Shown: one piece after another, positions 8,024-17,410 of the stretch | Layout of the letters: each line of letters starts with the position of its first letter | Position numbering within the stretch: the first letter of the stretch is position 1 | Origin: Anoxybacillus pushchinoensis | GTDB taxonomy: Bacteria; Bacillota; Bacilli; Bacillales; Anoxybacillaceae | DNA length: 64,000 nucleotides | Assembly: GCF_900111795.1 (NCBI RefSeq) | Contig: NZ_FOJQ01000001.1 | Location: 1-64,000 of the forward strand | Direction of reading: 5' to 3' | Made by a program: the position numbers and the translations under genes | The notes under the pieces: generated by a model | Told to the model about the DNA's origin: nothing | Databases searched by the model: none | The model's input: only the letters and a program-made list of their open reading frames with translations

Positions 8024-9100
8024 CTATTTTAACTCTGCACGAGTTGTAGGCACTTTCACTTCACCGTTAATAATTTTTTGTTTCCATTCGTCAACTTGTT
8101 TTAACACGTCTTCAGGAACGTTGTTTTTAGATGTTGGTGCAATACCTACACCATCTTCTTTTAAGCCGTACTCAACTGCTTGACCGCCAGGGAAGTTTCC
8201 GTTTTTCGTTTTTGTCGCTAAGTCGTATACAGCAACGTCAACACGTTTTACCATCGATGTTAATGTTACGCTTTTGTCTGTTCCTGGCACTTTTCCTTCT
8301 TCATATTGGTCACGGTCAACACCGATCACCCAAATTTCTTTGTTTGGATCTTGTTTTTTCAAGTCGATCGCTTCAGAAAACACGCCGTTTCCTGTTCCAC
8401 CAGCTGCATGATAAATAATGTCAACACCGGAAGCATACATGCTTGAAGCAATTGCTTTTCCTTTATCCGCTTTATCAAACGCACCTGCGTATTGTACTGT
8501 TACTGTTGCATTCGGGTTAACGGCTTTTACACCTGCGATAAAACCACTTTCGAACTTCTCGATTAATGGCAGTTCCACACCGCCAACGAAACCGATTTTA
8601 TTCGTTTTTGTCATTAAGCCAGCGACAACCCCAACGAGGAACGAACCTTCGTGCTCTTTAAATGTAATGCTCGCTACGTTTGGTTTTTCTACAACGCTGT
8701 CAACGATAGCGAATTTGTTATCTGGTTTTTGTTCCGCAATTTCCGTAATGGCATCTGTCATTAAATACCCGATACCGAAAATTAGATCAAAATCGTTACG
8801 TACAAGTTTATTTAAGTTTGTCGCATAGTCAGCATCACCTTTTGACTGTAAATAGTCATAGCCGCCTTTCCCTTTTTTCAAACCGTTTTCTTCACCAAAT
8901 TTTTGTAGTCCTTCCCACGCTGACTGGTTGAACGACTTATCGTCAATCCCTCCCATATCTGTAACCATTGCCACGCTAAATTCAGACACTTTTCCTTCAT
9001 CTGTTTTCGGCTCTTCTTGCCCTTGTTGACCACAGCCGCCAAGAATTAAACCGGCAGTTAACAATAAAGACATGGACAATCCAAAACGCTTTTTCTTCAT
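8024..9100 (-). CDS. nupN: Nucleoside-binding lipoprotein (BmpA family, NupN/YufN type)
   Basis: A 358-residue extracellular solute-binding lipoprotein. The N-terminus has a basic start (MKKKRFG), a hydrophobic stretch and a lipobox LILGGC, so it should be cleaved at and lipidated on that Cys. The mature part has the BMP-domain hallmarks [18 protein letters not shown] and [15 protein letters not shown]. It captures nucleosides outside the membrane and delivers them to the NupP/NupQ channel. I choose ATG at 9100 over the TTG at 9103 because gaggggg is better spaced for it. It is the first gene of the transporter operon, downstream of a divergent-in-function but co-oriented GntR gene. Confidence 0.92.
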   Translation of the reverse strand: MKKKRFGLSMSLLLTAGLILGGCGQQGQEEPKTDEGKVSEFSVAMVTDMGGIDDKSFNQSAWEGLQKFGEENGLKKGKGGYDYLQSKGDADYATNLNKLVRNDFDLIFGIGYLMTDAITEIAEQKPDNKFAIVDSVVEKPNVASITFKEHEGSFLVGVVAGLMTKTNKIGFVGGVELPLIEKFESGFIAGVKAVNPNATVTVQYAGAFDKADKGKAIASSMYASGVDIIYHAAGGTGNGVFSEAIDLKKQDPNKEIWVIGVDRDQYEEGKVPGTDKSVTLTSMVKRVDVAVYDLATKTKNGNFPGGQAVEYGLKEDGVGIAPTSKNNVPEDVLKQVDEWKQKIINGEVKVPTTRAELK

Positions 9101-9132
9101 CAACCATTACCCCCTCAATTTTCAAATATAGA

Positions 9133-9174
9133 TTAAGTAAAAAAGTGGAATGTAAACAAACCTTCTCCCTCCAA
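9133..9174 (-). CDS. Possible 13-codon leader peptide before nupN
   Basis: A TTG-started frame, MEGEGLFTFHFFT then stop, follows an unusually perfect ribosome-binding site (aaggaggtga at about 9179-9188) and ends about 30 bases before the nupN start. The strong site with no other gene to serve suggests a translated leader, but 13 codons can occur by chance and the site could be a remnant. Confidence 0.25.
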   Translation of the reverse strand: MEGEGLFTFHFFT

Positions 9175-9208
9175 TGTCACCTCCTTAATAAAATAAGCAT
9201 GTTTATAG

Positions 9209-9934
9209 CTACACGCGTTTTCGTAACACGTGGAAGCTAAACTTATCCGATTTAAAATAGTCGATCGAATATAAGATCGGCTCGTCGTTTTCGTCAAAAT
9301 GCATTTGTTTTAAAACTAAAAGCGCAGTTTCCGGCTCGCATTGCAAAACCGGTGATACTTTTTCATGATAACCGAGCGGTTCAATGTGTGTAATAGCGTA
9401 CGCAATATATCGATTCGCTTCATCATGTAATATTTCTAATAACGACTCGTTTTCATAGGCAATCCCTTTAGGTAAATATTTACAAGGGACTTTATCAATA
9501 CAATACACAACCGGTTCGTTATTTGCTGTGCGCACTCGCTCGACAACGAGCAAATCTTCCTCTTTATGACATTGAAAGCGCTTTATATCATCTTCAGTCG
9601 GTTTCTGAATAGAGGATGATAAAAAAATCGTTCCCGGTTTGCGCCCGGCTTGGCGAATCATCTCCGTCACGCTGCTCAATTGCTCAATGCCAGAGGTGAA
9701 CATCGGGCGGGAACTAACGAACGTTCCAACGCCATGGCGGCGGATGATGACGTTTTCTTCCTCTAACACCCGCAATGCTTCCCGCAACGTCGCTCGGCTA
9801 ACCCCTAATTGTTTGGCTAGTTCAAATTCAGAAGGAAGCTTTTCTTTTTCCTTGTATACCCCTTGTTCAATATCCTTTTTAATCCGATCAATGACTTGTA
9901 AATATAAATGTCGATGATCTGTTTTAACAGACAT
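9209..9934 (-). CDS. ymfC: GntR/HutC-family transcriptional regulator (YmfC-like)
   Basis: A 241-residue regulator. Residues about 8-75 form the GntR winged helix-turn-helix ([20 protein letters not shown], then [17 protein letters not shown]), and residues about 95-235 a UTRA ligand-binding domain of HutC type, with the family ending [16 protein letters not shown]. It sits directly downstream of spoIIIE, where B. subtilis has ymfC. Its neighbour on the other side is the nucleoside transporter, so control of that operon by a nucleoside-related ligand is a reasonable inference. A perfect inverted repeat just before its start (9956-9969) is a candidate operator for autoregulation. Confidence 0.88.
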   Translation of the reverse strand: MSVKTDHRHLYLQVIDRIKKDIEQGVYKEKEKLPSEFELAKQLGVSRATLREALRVLEEENVIIRRHGVGTFVSSRPMFTSGIEQLSSVTEMIRQAGRKPGTIFLSSSIQKPTEDDIKRFQCHKEEDLLVVERVRTANNEPVVYCIDKVPCKYLPKGIAYENESLLEILHDEANRYIAYAITHIEPLGYHEKVSPVLQCEPETALLVLKQMHFDENDEPILYSIDYFKSDKFSFHVLRKRV

Positions 9935-9955
9935 TCACCATCCCCCACCTTAGAT

Positions 9956-9969
9956 ATCAGACATCTGAT
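9956..9969. promoter_or_regulatory. Candidate GntR operator upstream of ymfC
   Basis: The perfect inverted repeat ATCAGA-CA-TCTGAT lies about 20 bases upstream of the ymfC start and just downstream of a possible -10 (CATTAT, minus strand). HutC-type GntR repressors usually bind such short palindromes at their own promoters. The flanking sequence also repeats tgtctaaca/tgtctgata. Binding is inferred. Confidence 0.5.
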
Positions 9970-10107
9970 GTTAGACAAATTTCTCACTAATAATGTAACA
10001 TTTTTTTGCCCATAAATAAATAGCAAATAAAAAAATTGTCGAAAAAAGTCGTATAAAATCATATGTAACCGATTTTAATAATATATCATTATTATATCCC
10101 ATTTATA

Positions 10108-10137
10108 CAAAAAAGAGGCTTACTTTTAGCCTCTTTC
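10108..10137 (-). terminator. Rho-independent terminator of spoIIIE
   Basis: The 7-bp stem agaggct/agcctct with a 7-base loop is followed on the minus strand by six T. It overlaps the spoIIIE stop codon. Confidence 0.85.
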
Positions 10138-12370
10138 ATGACGTTTTTGCTTGATCGCTCGGAGATACGAGCACCGCGCGCGGTTTACTTCCTTCATAAG
10201 GCCCGACAATACCACGCGCTTCCATCGCATCAATTAAACGTGCCGCCCGATTATAGCCGATGCGGAACCGTCGCTGCAACATAGAAACAGATGCGCTTTG
10301 CATTTCAATGACAAGCTGAGCCGCCTCATCAAACAGCTCATCATCAAACGCTTCTTGCGGCTCATCATCTTGCGCCATCATCGTCTCTTCGTATTGCGCT
10401 TGTTGTTGTGAAATAACATATTGCACGACCGCTTCCACTTCTTGATCGGAAACGAAAGCGCCCTGCACGCGAACGGGCTTAGAGGCACCGACAGGTAAAA
10501 AGAGCATGTCCCCACGCCCGAGCAGTTTTTCGGCCCCTCCCATATCTAAAATCGTCCGCGAGTCTGTTTGTGACGATACGCTAAACGCGATGCGCGATGG
10601 AATATTTGCCTTAATGACGCCGGTAATGACGTCAACGGATGGACGTTGCGTCGCGATAATTAAATGAATGCCTGCTGCGCGCGCCATTTGGGCAAGACGA
10701 GTAATGGAATCTTCTACATCACTTGAGGCAACCATCATTAAATCTGCTAGCTCATCCACAATAACAACGATGTAAGGTAGAAGCGGTTGTTTCGTTTCCG
10801 CAGTCTCATTATGACGCTCAATATATTCGTTATATCCTTCAATATTGCGCGTGCCTGTATGCGAAAATAGTTCATATCGCCGTTCCATTTCGCTTACGAC
10901 TTTTTTTAACGCTTGGGACGCTTTTTTCGGATCAGTGACGACCGGAGAAAGCAAATGCGGAATACCATTGTATACGCTTAACTCAACCATCTTCGGATCA
11001 ATCATCATCATCTTTACTTCATGCGGCTTTGTACGCATAAGCAAGCTAACGATTATGCCATTAATGCATACGCTTTTTCCGCTCCCCGTCGCGCCAGCAA
11101 CAAGTAAATGTGGCATTTTGTTCAGTTCGGCAAGCACCGCTTGTCCAGATATATCGCGCCCGAGTCCGATTAGCAACTTCGCCTCCCGTTTGTCCGCTTC
11201 CTTCGCTTCTAGCACTTCACGCAAAGAAACCATCGCAATTTCTTCATTCGGCACCTCGATGCCGATAGCAGATTTTCCAGGGATCGGTGCTTCCATACGA
11301 ATGTCTTTTGCGGCGAGAGCAAGCGCTAAATCATCGCTTAAGCTAACAATTTTACTTACTTTTACACCGACATCCGGGTATACCTCATATCTTGTGACAG
11401 CTGGACCAATATGCACTTTCGTTACCTTTGCCTTCACACCGAAGCTTTGAAACGTTTTTTCAAGCTTGCGAGCATTTTCATAAATGTTTTCTTTTTCTCG
11501 TGATTGATCGACCGCCTTTGGTGGAGAAAGCAAATCAATTGGTGGCAAAACATAATCTGTTTCATGCGTTTGCGTAAATACGATCGGCTTTTCTTCTTCC
11601 ACTGCTTCATTAAAATTAGAAATGACAGGACCTTCGCTTTCTTTTTCCTCCGCTTCATCTTCCTCTTTTTCTTCGAATGCCGTCACCACTTCAATGTGTG
11701 GTTGAAGTTGCTTTTCTTTTTTCGGACGACTCAAAAACGAACGAACATCTGAAAGAACGGCTTGCGTTTGCCTCCGCATAAATGAAATGAACCATTCAAT
11801 CCCTTTTCCAGCAGTATCACGTAACGTTTTTCCTGTTAAAAGCAACAGACCGATAATCATCAATATGGAAGCGATCCATTTTGTTCCTAGCTGATCAAAT
11901 AAATAATAACTAATTGTATACAGTAGGGCACCGAGCATGCCGCCGCCCAAATCAGAAAAAGAACCGTTTTCTCCGCGCACATCTGCCCAAAATAACTCCC
12001 ATGTCGTCTGAATAATGCTCGGATTTACTAATTTTCCATTCCGCGATAAAATGTTGAACAACGTTTCGTGACTAAATAGTAATAATGAAAGAATGATTAA
12101 ATACAATCCGACGAGCACGCGTTGAAAAAACGGAGGCCACGCTCGCTTCCAAATGATGTACAACGACGTCATAAGCGCTCCTAACAACGCAACAATGTAC
12201 CACTCCCCTAAAAAAAAGCGCGTAGTAAAAACGAGTGAACGTCCGACAGCGCCGACATTTGCCATCGCGATGACCGTGCATGCTAACATCGTTAAACCGA
12301 TGAGTTCGAAATGCAATGTTTTTTTCCACTGTTCTTGTTTGTTTGTGCGACGTTTATTTTTCTTTCCCAT
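10136..12370 (-). CDS. spoIIIE: DNA translocase SpoIIIE (FtsK family)
   Basis: A membrane-anchored ATP-driven DNA pump that moves the chromosome into the forespore. About four membrane helices occupy residues 20-180, followed by an acidic linker (about 225-300, rich in E and K), then the FtsK motor with Walker A GATGSGKS (426-433) and a C-terminal gamma winged helix ([20 protein letters not shown]) that reads SRS orientation sequences. The frame is open up to 12487, but I place the start at ATG 12370: it has ggag about 10 bases upstream, gives the family's MGKKNKRR-type start, and lies after a terminator hairpin. Length about 744 residues, close to the B. subtilis protein. Confidence 0.93.
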   Translation of the reverse strand: MGKKNKRRTNKQEQWKKTLHFELIGLTMLACTVIAMANVGAVGRSLVFTTRFFLGEWYIVALLGALMTSLYIIWKRAWPPFFQRVLVGLYLIILSLLLFSHETLFNILSRNGKLVNPSIIQTTWELFWADVRGENGSFSDLGGGMLGALLYTISYYLFDQLGTKWIASILMIIGLLLLTGKTLRDTAGKGIEWFISFMRRQTQAVLSDVRSFLSRPKKEKQLQPHIEVVTAFEEKEEDEAEEKESEGPVISNFNEAVEEEKPIVFTQTHETDYVLPPIDLLSPPKAVDQSREKENIYENARKLEKTFQSFGVKAKVTKVHIGPAVTRYEVYPDVGVKVSKIVSLSDDLALALAAKDIRMEAPIPGKSAIGIEVPNEEIAMVSLREVLEAKEADKREAKLLIGLGRDISGQAVLAELNKMPHLLVAGATGSGKSVCINGIIVSLLMRTKPHEVKMMMIDPKMVELSVYNGIPHLLSPVVTDPKKASQALKKVVSEMERRYELFSHTGTRNIEGYNEYIERHNETAETKQPLLPYIVVIVDELADLMMVASSDVEDSITRLAQMARAAGIHLIIATQRPSVDVITGVIKANIPSRIAFSVSSQTDSRTILDMGGAEKLLGRGDMLFLPVGASKPVRVQGAFVSDQEVEAVVQYVISQQQAQYEETMMAQDDEPQEAFDDELFDEAAQLVIEMQSASVSMLQRRFRIGYNRAARLIDAMEARGIVGPYEGSKPRAVLVSPSDQAKTS

Positions 12371-12397
12371 ATTTCGCCCACTCCAACATATAAGATG

Positions 12398-12431
12398 AAA
12401 AAGCAGCCAACAGGAGAAGCGTGGCTGCTTG
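12398..12431 (-). terminator. Rho-independent terminator between ylzJ and spoIIIE
   Basis: The stem aagcagcca/tggctgctt (9 bp) with a 12-base loop is followed by a run of T on the minus strand. It lies just after the ylzJ stop and within 30 bases of the spoIIIE start, so spoIIIE should be read through or have its own promoter. Confidence 0.8.
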
Positions 12432-12437
12432 CTCTTA

Positions 12438-12662
12438 TTATACCATAAATTGTAGCGATGTCGCACAAAGTTTTGTGCCCGGCTCATACGTTAAATAATG
12501 CTGTGGATCACTACTTAGTAGCCGAACGATTTCATACTCATTCGTTTCCGTTTGTTGTACAAGTAAAGGGATCCCATTATAATAGACCGTTCGTTGCTTT
12601 TTATACTCTGATTCATCTGTTTGAAAAATGATAAATGGTGAAGCGACCGTATGTAAAATCAT
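12438..12662 (-). CDS. ylzJ: YlzJ-like protein
   Basis: A 74-residue protein ([14 protein letters not shown]...) of the conserved YlzJ family, always found between tepA and spoIIIE in Bacillales. It has no recognised catalytic motif or membrane segment, and its function is unknown to me. Its ATG overlaps the tepA stop by 4 bases, implying translational coupling with the protease gene. Confidence 0.85.
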   Translation of the reverse strand: MILHTVASPFIIFQTDESEYKKQRTVYYNGIPLLVQQTETNEYEIVRLLSSDPQHYLTYEPGTKLCATSLQFMV

Positions 12663-13372
12663 TGTAACATCGCCCCTTGTTGATTCGAATGATCGATCAG
12701 TTCTCGCAATTTGCGCATCGCTTGCGAAAGCCCGCCAACTTCATCAATTAAGCCATACTTCACAGCGTCCGTCCCGACGACGTTCGTGCCAATATCTCGC
12801 GTTAAATTTCCTTTTGAAAACATAAGTTCTTTGAATTTCTCTTCACTAATACGTGAATGCTTTACGACAAAATTCACGACGCGTTCTTGCATTTTATCCA
12901 AATACTCAAACGTTTGTGGAACGCCGATGACAAGACCCGTCAAACGAATCGGATGAATCGTCATCGTCGCCGTTTCTGCAATAAACGAATAGTCGCACGA
13001 AACCGCAATTGGCACACCAATCGAATGTCCACCGCCGAGCACAATCGAAACAGTCGGCTTAGACATCGATGCTAACATTTCAGCGATCGCCAACCCTGCC
13101 TCCACATCTCCACCTACTGTATTTAATACGACAAGCAATCCTTCAATATTTGGGTTTTGCTCAATCGCCACAATTTGCGGAATGATATGTTCATACTTCG
13201 TCGTTTTATTTTGTGGTGGTAATTGAATATGCCCTTCAATTTGACCAACAATTGTTAAGCAATGAACGGTCGAATCTGAAGAAAGCTGCGGAACATTCGT
13301 TTGACCAAGTTGCACAATATTTTCTGTCGGAGACGGCTTCGTTTCCTCTTGAGATATATCTCGCTCGTCCAT
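12659..13372 (-). CDS. tepA: Translocation-enhancing ClpP-like protease TepA
   Basis: A 237-residue member of the ClpP/crotonase-fold serine protease group. It has the oxyanion-binding glycines and nucleophile in [12 protein letters not shown] (Ser 117) and a candidate His 140 in MTIHPI, with [17 protein letters not shown] as the preceding conserved block. In B. subtilis TepA (YmfB) has been linked to protein secretion and spore function; the active peptidase role here is inferred from the preserved Ser and His. I place the start at ATG 13372, preceded by aaagggg at about 8 bases; an in-frame start at 13432 lacks such support. Confidence 0.88.
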   Translation of the reverse strand: MDERDISQEETKPSPTENIVQLGQTNVPQLSSDSTVHCLTIVGQIEGHIQLPPQNKTTKYEHIIPQIVAIEQNPNIEGLLVVLNTVGGDVEAGLAIAEMLASMSKPTVSIVLGGGHSIGVPIAVSCDYSFIAETATMTIHPIRLTGLVIGVPQTFEYLDKMQERVVNFVVKHSRISEEKFKELMFSKGNLTRDIGTNVVGTDAVKYGLIDEVGGLSQAMRKLRELIDHSNQQGAMLQ

Positions 13373-13433
13373 AACACAATCCCCTTTCTGTCGTGTGATG
13401 TCGTTAGTATACGTGAACATCGTCTTATTCATA

Positions 13434-13482
13434 CAAAAAACACCTGCGTATCGCAGGTGTGCGTATCGCAGGTGTTTTTTTG
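13434..13482 (-). terminator. Rho-independent terminator of rnjB with a duplicated arm
   Basis: On the minus strand ACACCTGCG-ATA-CGCAGGTGT is followed by six T, about 20 bases past the rnjB stop. A 15-bp unit (gcgtatcgcaggtgt) is present twice in perfect tandem at 13446-13460 and 13461-13475, so the 5' arm exists in two copies that compete for one 3' arm. Confidence 0.85.
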
Positions 13483-13499
13483 ACTTTGAGCATGTTGTT

Positions 13500-15164
13500 T
13501 TACACTTCCATAATAATTGGTAAAATCATCGGTTTCCGTTTTGTTTTTTCAAATAAATATTGGCTAAGTGCATCGCGAATGTTTGTTTTTAATGAAGACC
13601 ATTCAATAACGTAATCTTCCATACTTTTTTCAACAATCTCTTTGACGATTTTCACAGATTCTTCAAAAAGCGTTTCTGATTCACGCACGTACACAAAACC
13701 GCGCGAAATCATTTCTGGACCAGCAACAACGCGTTTATGTTGCTTACTTAATGTGACGACAACGATCATAATACCGTCTTGTGAAAGTAAACGGCGATCA
13801 CGCAATACAATGTTGCCTACATCTCCAACGCCTAACCCATCAATTAAAATTTGACCGCTCGGCACCTTGCCGCCAAGACGGGCGTGACCGTTGCGAAATT
13901 CGATAACTTCCCCTTTTTCAATTAGAAAAATCGCATCTTGACGAATGCCGACCGCTTGGGCAATTTTCCCATGCGCCTTTTGCATACGAAACTCTCCATG
14001 CACCGGAATAAAATACTTCGGCTTCATAAAATTTAACATTAACTTTAACTCTTCTTGATAACCGTGTCCGGATACATGTACGCGACGTTGACCGTACACG
14101 ACGTTCGCCCCTGCCCGATATAGCGCATCAATCGTTCGGGCAATAAACAGTTCGTGTCCCGGCATTGGAGAAGAAGCGACGATGACTGTGTCCCCTTCTT
14201 TAATATTAATATATTTATGTGCTTGTTTCGCCATGCGGGCAAGCGCCGCCATCGGCTCCCCTTGATTGCCTGTCGTTAAAATGACTAAGTCACGATCGTT
14301 GTAGCGATCAACTTCATTCATCGGAATAATCATATTTTCATCAAACTTTAAATATCCAAGGCGCACCGCAATATCGATCACTTTATGCATATGACGGCTC
14401 ATAATGACGACTTTTCGTTTATGATCGCGTGCAGCATGCAACACTTGTTGAATGCGCGTAATGTTTGATGCAAAACACGCTACAATAATGCGTCCGCTCG
14501 CATTGTAAATGACATCGGAAATTTCTTGGCCAACAATCGCCTCTGAGCCTGTATACCCCGGTTTTTCTGCATTCGTACTATCAGATAGTAAACAAAGTAC
14601 ACCTTGCGCTCCAATTTGTGCCATCTTCCCAAAATCGGTGCGACACACTCCTACAGGCGTTTGATCAAACTTAAAATCGCTTGTGTATACAACAGCCCCT
14701 TGCGATGTGCGAATGCTGACGCCAAGGCAATCTGGGATGCTATGATTCGTCGGGAAAAACGATACGATCGCTTTATCAAATACGATTTCACTATCTGCAT
14801 GTATTTCTATACGCTTCGCCTTAGATGTAATTCCTTGCTCCTTTAGTTTTTCTTCCATGAGCGCAAGAGTCAATTTTGCTCCGTACACAGGTACAGTAAT
14901 TTTTCGTAGCACGTACGCGATCGCCCCGATATGGTCGTCATGGCCGTGCGTTAAAAAAATGCCGCGAATACGCGCCTGTTGCTCAACTAAATACGAAATA
15001 TCGGGAATGACCATATCAATGCCAAACATTTCGTCCTCTGGAAACATAAGTCCAGCATCTAGGACAAAAATATCTTCATCTACCTCGACGACGTACATAT
15101 TTTTTCCTACCTCTCCGACGCCGCCAAGGGCAAATACACGTATTTTCTCTGCTTGTTTCATCAT
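13500..15164 (-). CDS. rnjB: Ribonuclease J2
   Basis: A 554-residue beta-CASP metallo-beta-lactamase ribonuclease, the partner of RNase J1 in mRNA and rRNA turnover. The N-terminal lactamase core carries [11 protein letters not shown], with His73, His75, Asp77 and His78 as zinc ligands; further motifs are [17 protein letters not shown] and IPVHGEFRM. The family C-terminus ends [13 protein letters not shown]. Position next to dapA and tepA identifies it as RnjB (YmfA) rather than J1. Unlike the B. subtilis J2 sequence as I recall it (HGHDEN, PVNGEYRM), the metal-binding residues are all present. ATG-ATG start with aggagg 5-8 bases upstream; a terminator separates it from dapA. Confidence 0.92.
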   Translation of the reverse strand: MMKQAEKIRVFALGGVGEVGKNMYVVEVDEDIFVLDAGLMFPEDEMFGIDMVIPDISYLVEQQARIRGIFLTHGHDDHIGAIAYVLRKITVPVYGAKLTLALMEEKLKEQGITSKAKRIEIHADSEIVFDKAIVSFFPTNHSIPDCLGVSIRTSQGAVVYTSDFKFDQTPVGVCRTDFGKMAQIGAQGVLCLLSDSTNAEKPGYTGSEAIVGQEISDVIYNASGRIIVACFASNITRIQQVLHAARDHKRKVVIMSRHMHKVIDIAVRLGYLKFDENMIIPMNEVDRYNDRDLVILTTGNQGEPMAALARMAKQAHKYINIKEGDTVIVASSPMPGHELFIARTIDALYRAGANVVYGQRRVHVSGHGYQEELKLMLNFMKPKYFIPVHGEFRMQKAHGKIAQAVGIRQDAIFLIEKGEVIEFRNGHARLGGKVPSGQILIDGLGVGDVGNIVLRDRRLLSQDGIMIVVVTLSKQHKRVVAGPEMISRGFVYVRESETLFEESVKIVKEIVEKSMEDYVIEWSSLKTNIRDALSQYLFEKTKRKPMILPIIMEV

Positions 15165-15233
15165 AAAATCCTCCTACAATCAAACAAACTAGCCCGCTCA
15201 AAGTCACTTACATCCATTATAACTGATTCAACA

Positions 15234-15266
15234 ATAAAAAAGAAAGGGATGAATTCCCTTTCTTTT
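15234..15266 (-). terminator. Rho-independent terminator of the asd-dapG-dapA group
   Basis: An 11-bp stem, aaagaaaggga against tccctttcttt, with a 5-base loop and six T on the minus strand. It overlaps the dapA stop. A TATAAT box for rnjB lies about 45 bases beyond it. Confidence 0.8.
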
Positions 15267-16134
15267 AACCTTGTAGTACATGCATGAGTTGCAAGCGTTC
15301 TTGCTCCGTTAGCGGCACGAGCGGAAGACGAACGGAACCGACATCTAATCCTTTCAATTGTAAAGCCGTTTTTACTGGCACAGGACTTGGGGCAGCAAAT
15401 AACGCCTTCATCATTGGCAACAGCCGTTGATGCATCGCTGCCGCTTCCCGATTGTCTCCACGCATAAACGCTTCGATCATTTCTTTCATTTCATTTCCGA
15501 TAATGTGTGAAGCGACGGAAACGACGCCGCTTCCGCCGATCGCTAGCACCGGAAGCGTCAATCCGTCATCTCCGCTATACAACATAAAATCGTCGCGCGT
15601 TTTTGCAATAATTTCTGTCATCGCATCTAAATTTCCACTTGCATCTTTGACAGCCACAACGTTCGGGATTTCAGAAAGACGGACAATCGTTTCAACGGAA
15701 ATATTGACAACCGCCCGCCCCGGAATGTTGTACACCATTACTGGTAACGATGTGCTCTCTGCAATCGCCTTGTAATGTTGATAAATGCCTTCTTGGTTCG
15801 GTTTATTATAGTAAGGGGCGACGATCATGACCGCATCGACACCAATATGTTCTGCTTTTTTCGTCAACTCAATGGAAGCGCGCGTATTATTGCTTCCTGT
15901 TCCTGCAATAACTGGCACGCGTCCGTCTACAACTTCAACGACGTGGCGAAAAAGCGCCAATTTTTCCTCTGTCGTCAACGTCGGAGATTCCCCTGTCGTT
16001 CCAGCAACAACGAGCGAATCGGTGCCGTTTTCAATTAAATAATTAACTAATTGCGTCGTTTTCGCAAAATCGACGTTCCCTTTATTGTCAAATGGTGTGA
16101 CCATCGCTGTGGCAATTTGACCAAATTGAACCAC
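15265..16134 (-). CDS. dapA: 4-hydroxy-tetrahydrodipicolinate synthase
   Basis: A 289-residue class I aldolase-fold enzyme that condenses pyruvate with aspartate semialdehyde, the branch point to lysine, peptidoglycan diaminopimelate and spore dipicolinate. Visible catalytic features: GTTGES (45-50), Tyr135 in MVYNIPGR and the Schiff-base Lys163 in AVKDASGN. The GTG start has aggag at proper spacing. It follows dapG closely, and the product feeds SpoVFA/SpoVFB encoded just upstream. Confidence 0.95.
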   Translation of the reverse strand: MVQFGQIATAMVTPFDNKGNVDFAKTTQLVNYLIENGTDSLVVAGTTGESPTLTTEEKLALFRHVVEVVDGRVPVIAGTGSNNTRASIELTKKAEHIGVDAVMIVAPYYNKPNQEGIYQHYKAIAESTSLPVMVYNIPGRAVVNISVETIVRLSEIPNVVAVKDASGNLDAMTEIIAKTRDDFMLYSGDDGLTLPVLAIGGSGVVSVASHIIGNEMKEMIEAFMRGDNREAAAMHQRLLPMMKALFAAPSPVPVKTALQLKGLDVGSVRLPLVPLTEQERLQLMHVLQG

Positions 16135-16146
16135 AATATTTCACTC

Positions 16147-17388
16147 CTAACTCCATTCATATGATTCAGCCGCAGTCGGCTGTTTAGCAAGCTGAAACGC
16201 TTCATGAAGCGCATTGACCGCTTCTTTTAAATGTTCTTCTTTCACAAGTACCCAAATCGTCGTATGGCTATCTGCAGATTGCAAAATTTGAATGCCACGC
16301 TCGGATAGCGCTGTGACAATTTTCGCTGTAACGCCTGGAACACCAGCAATACCCGCTCCGACGGTCGATACTTTCGCGCATCCTCGGGTAACCGTTGGTT
16401 CGTAACCGAGCTTTTGCAACGTGGCGACAGCCCGATCTGCAACATCGCTTGATACGGTATATACGACTCCATTTGGCGAAATGTTGATGAAGTCTACACT
16501 AATTCCTTCATTCGCCATCGCTTTGAACACTTCGGCTTGCAAATCGTAATGTCCCTCTTTGGCCGGCACTTTAATTTGTGTAATGTTTGAAACGTGCGCA
16601 ATTCCTGTTACTAGTCGCTCTTTCACATCGCTTCCTTTTTTCGCAATCGATGTAACGAGCGTGCCAGGCGCATCGGAATATGTCGAACGAATGCGAAGCG
16701 GTACTTTTGCTTGCATCGCAATTTCGACCGCGCGTGGATGAATGACTTTTGCCCCTTGATACGCCATGTTGCAAATTTCTGTATACGTGACGACATCAAG
16801 CGGCCGAGCATTTTTTACGATGCGCGGATCTGCCGTCATCACCCCTTCAACATCGGTGAAAATATCAATCCACTCCGCACCGAGCGCTGCACCGAGTGCC
16901 GCTGCAGACGTATCGCTTCCTCCGCGCCCAATCGTCGTTACATCTCCGTTTTCAGCAGCTCCTTGAAAGCCTGCAACAACGACAACGTCATGCTCTTTTA
17001 GCGCACGCAATAAACGCTCGCAACGCATATCGACGATTTTCGCGTTCGTATGGTCTTTGTTTGTGCGGAAACCTGCTTGCGCGCCTGTGAAGGCTGTCGC
17101 TTTTATCCCGTGCTTATTTAACATGTTTGTGAATACAACGCTTGAAATTATTTCACCGCACGCCATCAGTAAATCTTTTTCTCGGTTCGTCACATGCGCA
17201 TTTGCCCCATCAATGAGGCTAAGCAACGTATCCGTTGCATATGGGTCTCCTTTTCGCCCCATTGCTGAGACGACAACAACAACTTTATACCCATCTTGTA
17301 GCGCTTTTTCAATATGTTTGCGCGCTAAATTTCGGCCGTGTTCATCGCGAACAGATGTACCGCCAAATTTTTGAACGATTATTTTCAA
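16147..17388 (-). CDS. dapG: Aspartokinase I (diaminopimelate-sensitive type)
   Basis: Phosphorylates aspartate in the first step of the lysine/diaminopimelate pathway. The kinase domain begins IIVQKFGGTSV and contains TIGRGGSDTSA and FTDVEGVMTADPR; two ACT domains follow from about residue 270 (VPAKEGHYDL..., VSTVGAGIAGVPG), the usual site of feedback control. The position between asd and dapA is that of B. subtilis dapG. I choose the TTG at 17388 (cgaggtg about 8 bases upstream, giving the family's short MKIIVQKFGG-type start) over the GTG at 17397, which lies inside the ribosome-binding site. About 413 residues. Confidence 0.93.
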   Translation of the reverse strand: MKIIVQKFGGTSVRDEHGRNLARKHIEKALQDGYKVVVVVSAMGRKGDPYATDTLLSLIDGANAHVTNREKDLLMACGEIISSVVFTNMLNKHGIKATAFTGAQAGFRTNKDHTNAKIVDMRCERLLRALKEHDVVVVAGFQGAAENGDVTTIGRGGSDTSAAALGAALGAEWIDIFTDVEGVMTADPRIVKNARPLDVVTYTEICNMAYQGAKVIHPRAVEIAMQAKVPLRIRSTYSDAPGTLVTSIAKKGSDVKERLVTGIAHVSNITQIKVPAKEGHYDLQAEVFKAMANEGISVDFINISPNGVVYTVSSDVADRAVATLQKLGYEPTVTRGCAKVSTVGAGIAGVPGVTAKIVTALSERGIQILQSADSHTTIWVLVKEEHLKEAVNALHEAFQLAKQPTAAESYEWS

Positions 17389-17410
17389 CGTCAACACCTC
17401 GATGCTGATT

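Noticed and set aside
9104-9132. CodY-like box (tgaaaatt half site) before nupN
   Set aside because: Only one half matches the CodY consensus; about five mismatches over 15 bases is too weak to call, although the B. subtilis operon is CodY-controlled.
10845-11450. A 201-codon plus-strand frame opposite spoIIIE
   Set aside because: Antisense to the conserved FtsK motor domain; no ribosome-binding site or family resemblance.
12371-12487. N-terminal extension of spoIIIE to 12487
   Set aside because: The extra 39 codons cross a terminator hairpin (12398-12431) and overlap ylzJ; the ATG at 12370 has a proper ribosome-binding site.
13446-13475. CRISPR-like repeat
   Set aside because: Only two copies of a 15-bp unit with no spacer, lying inside a terminator hairpin; no cas genes are present.
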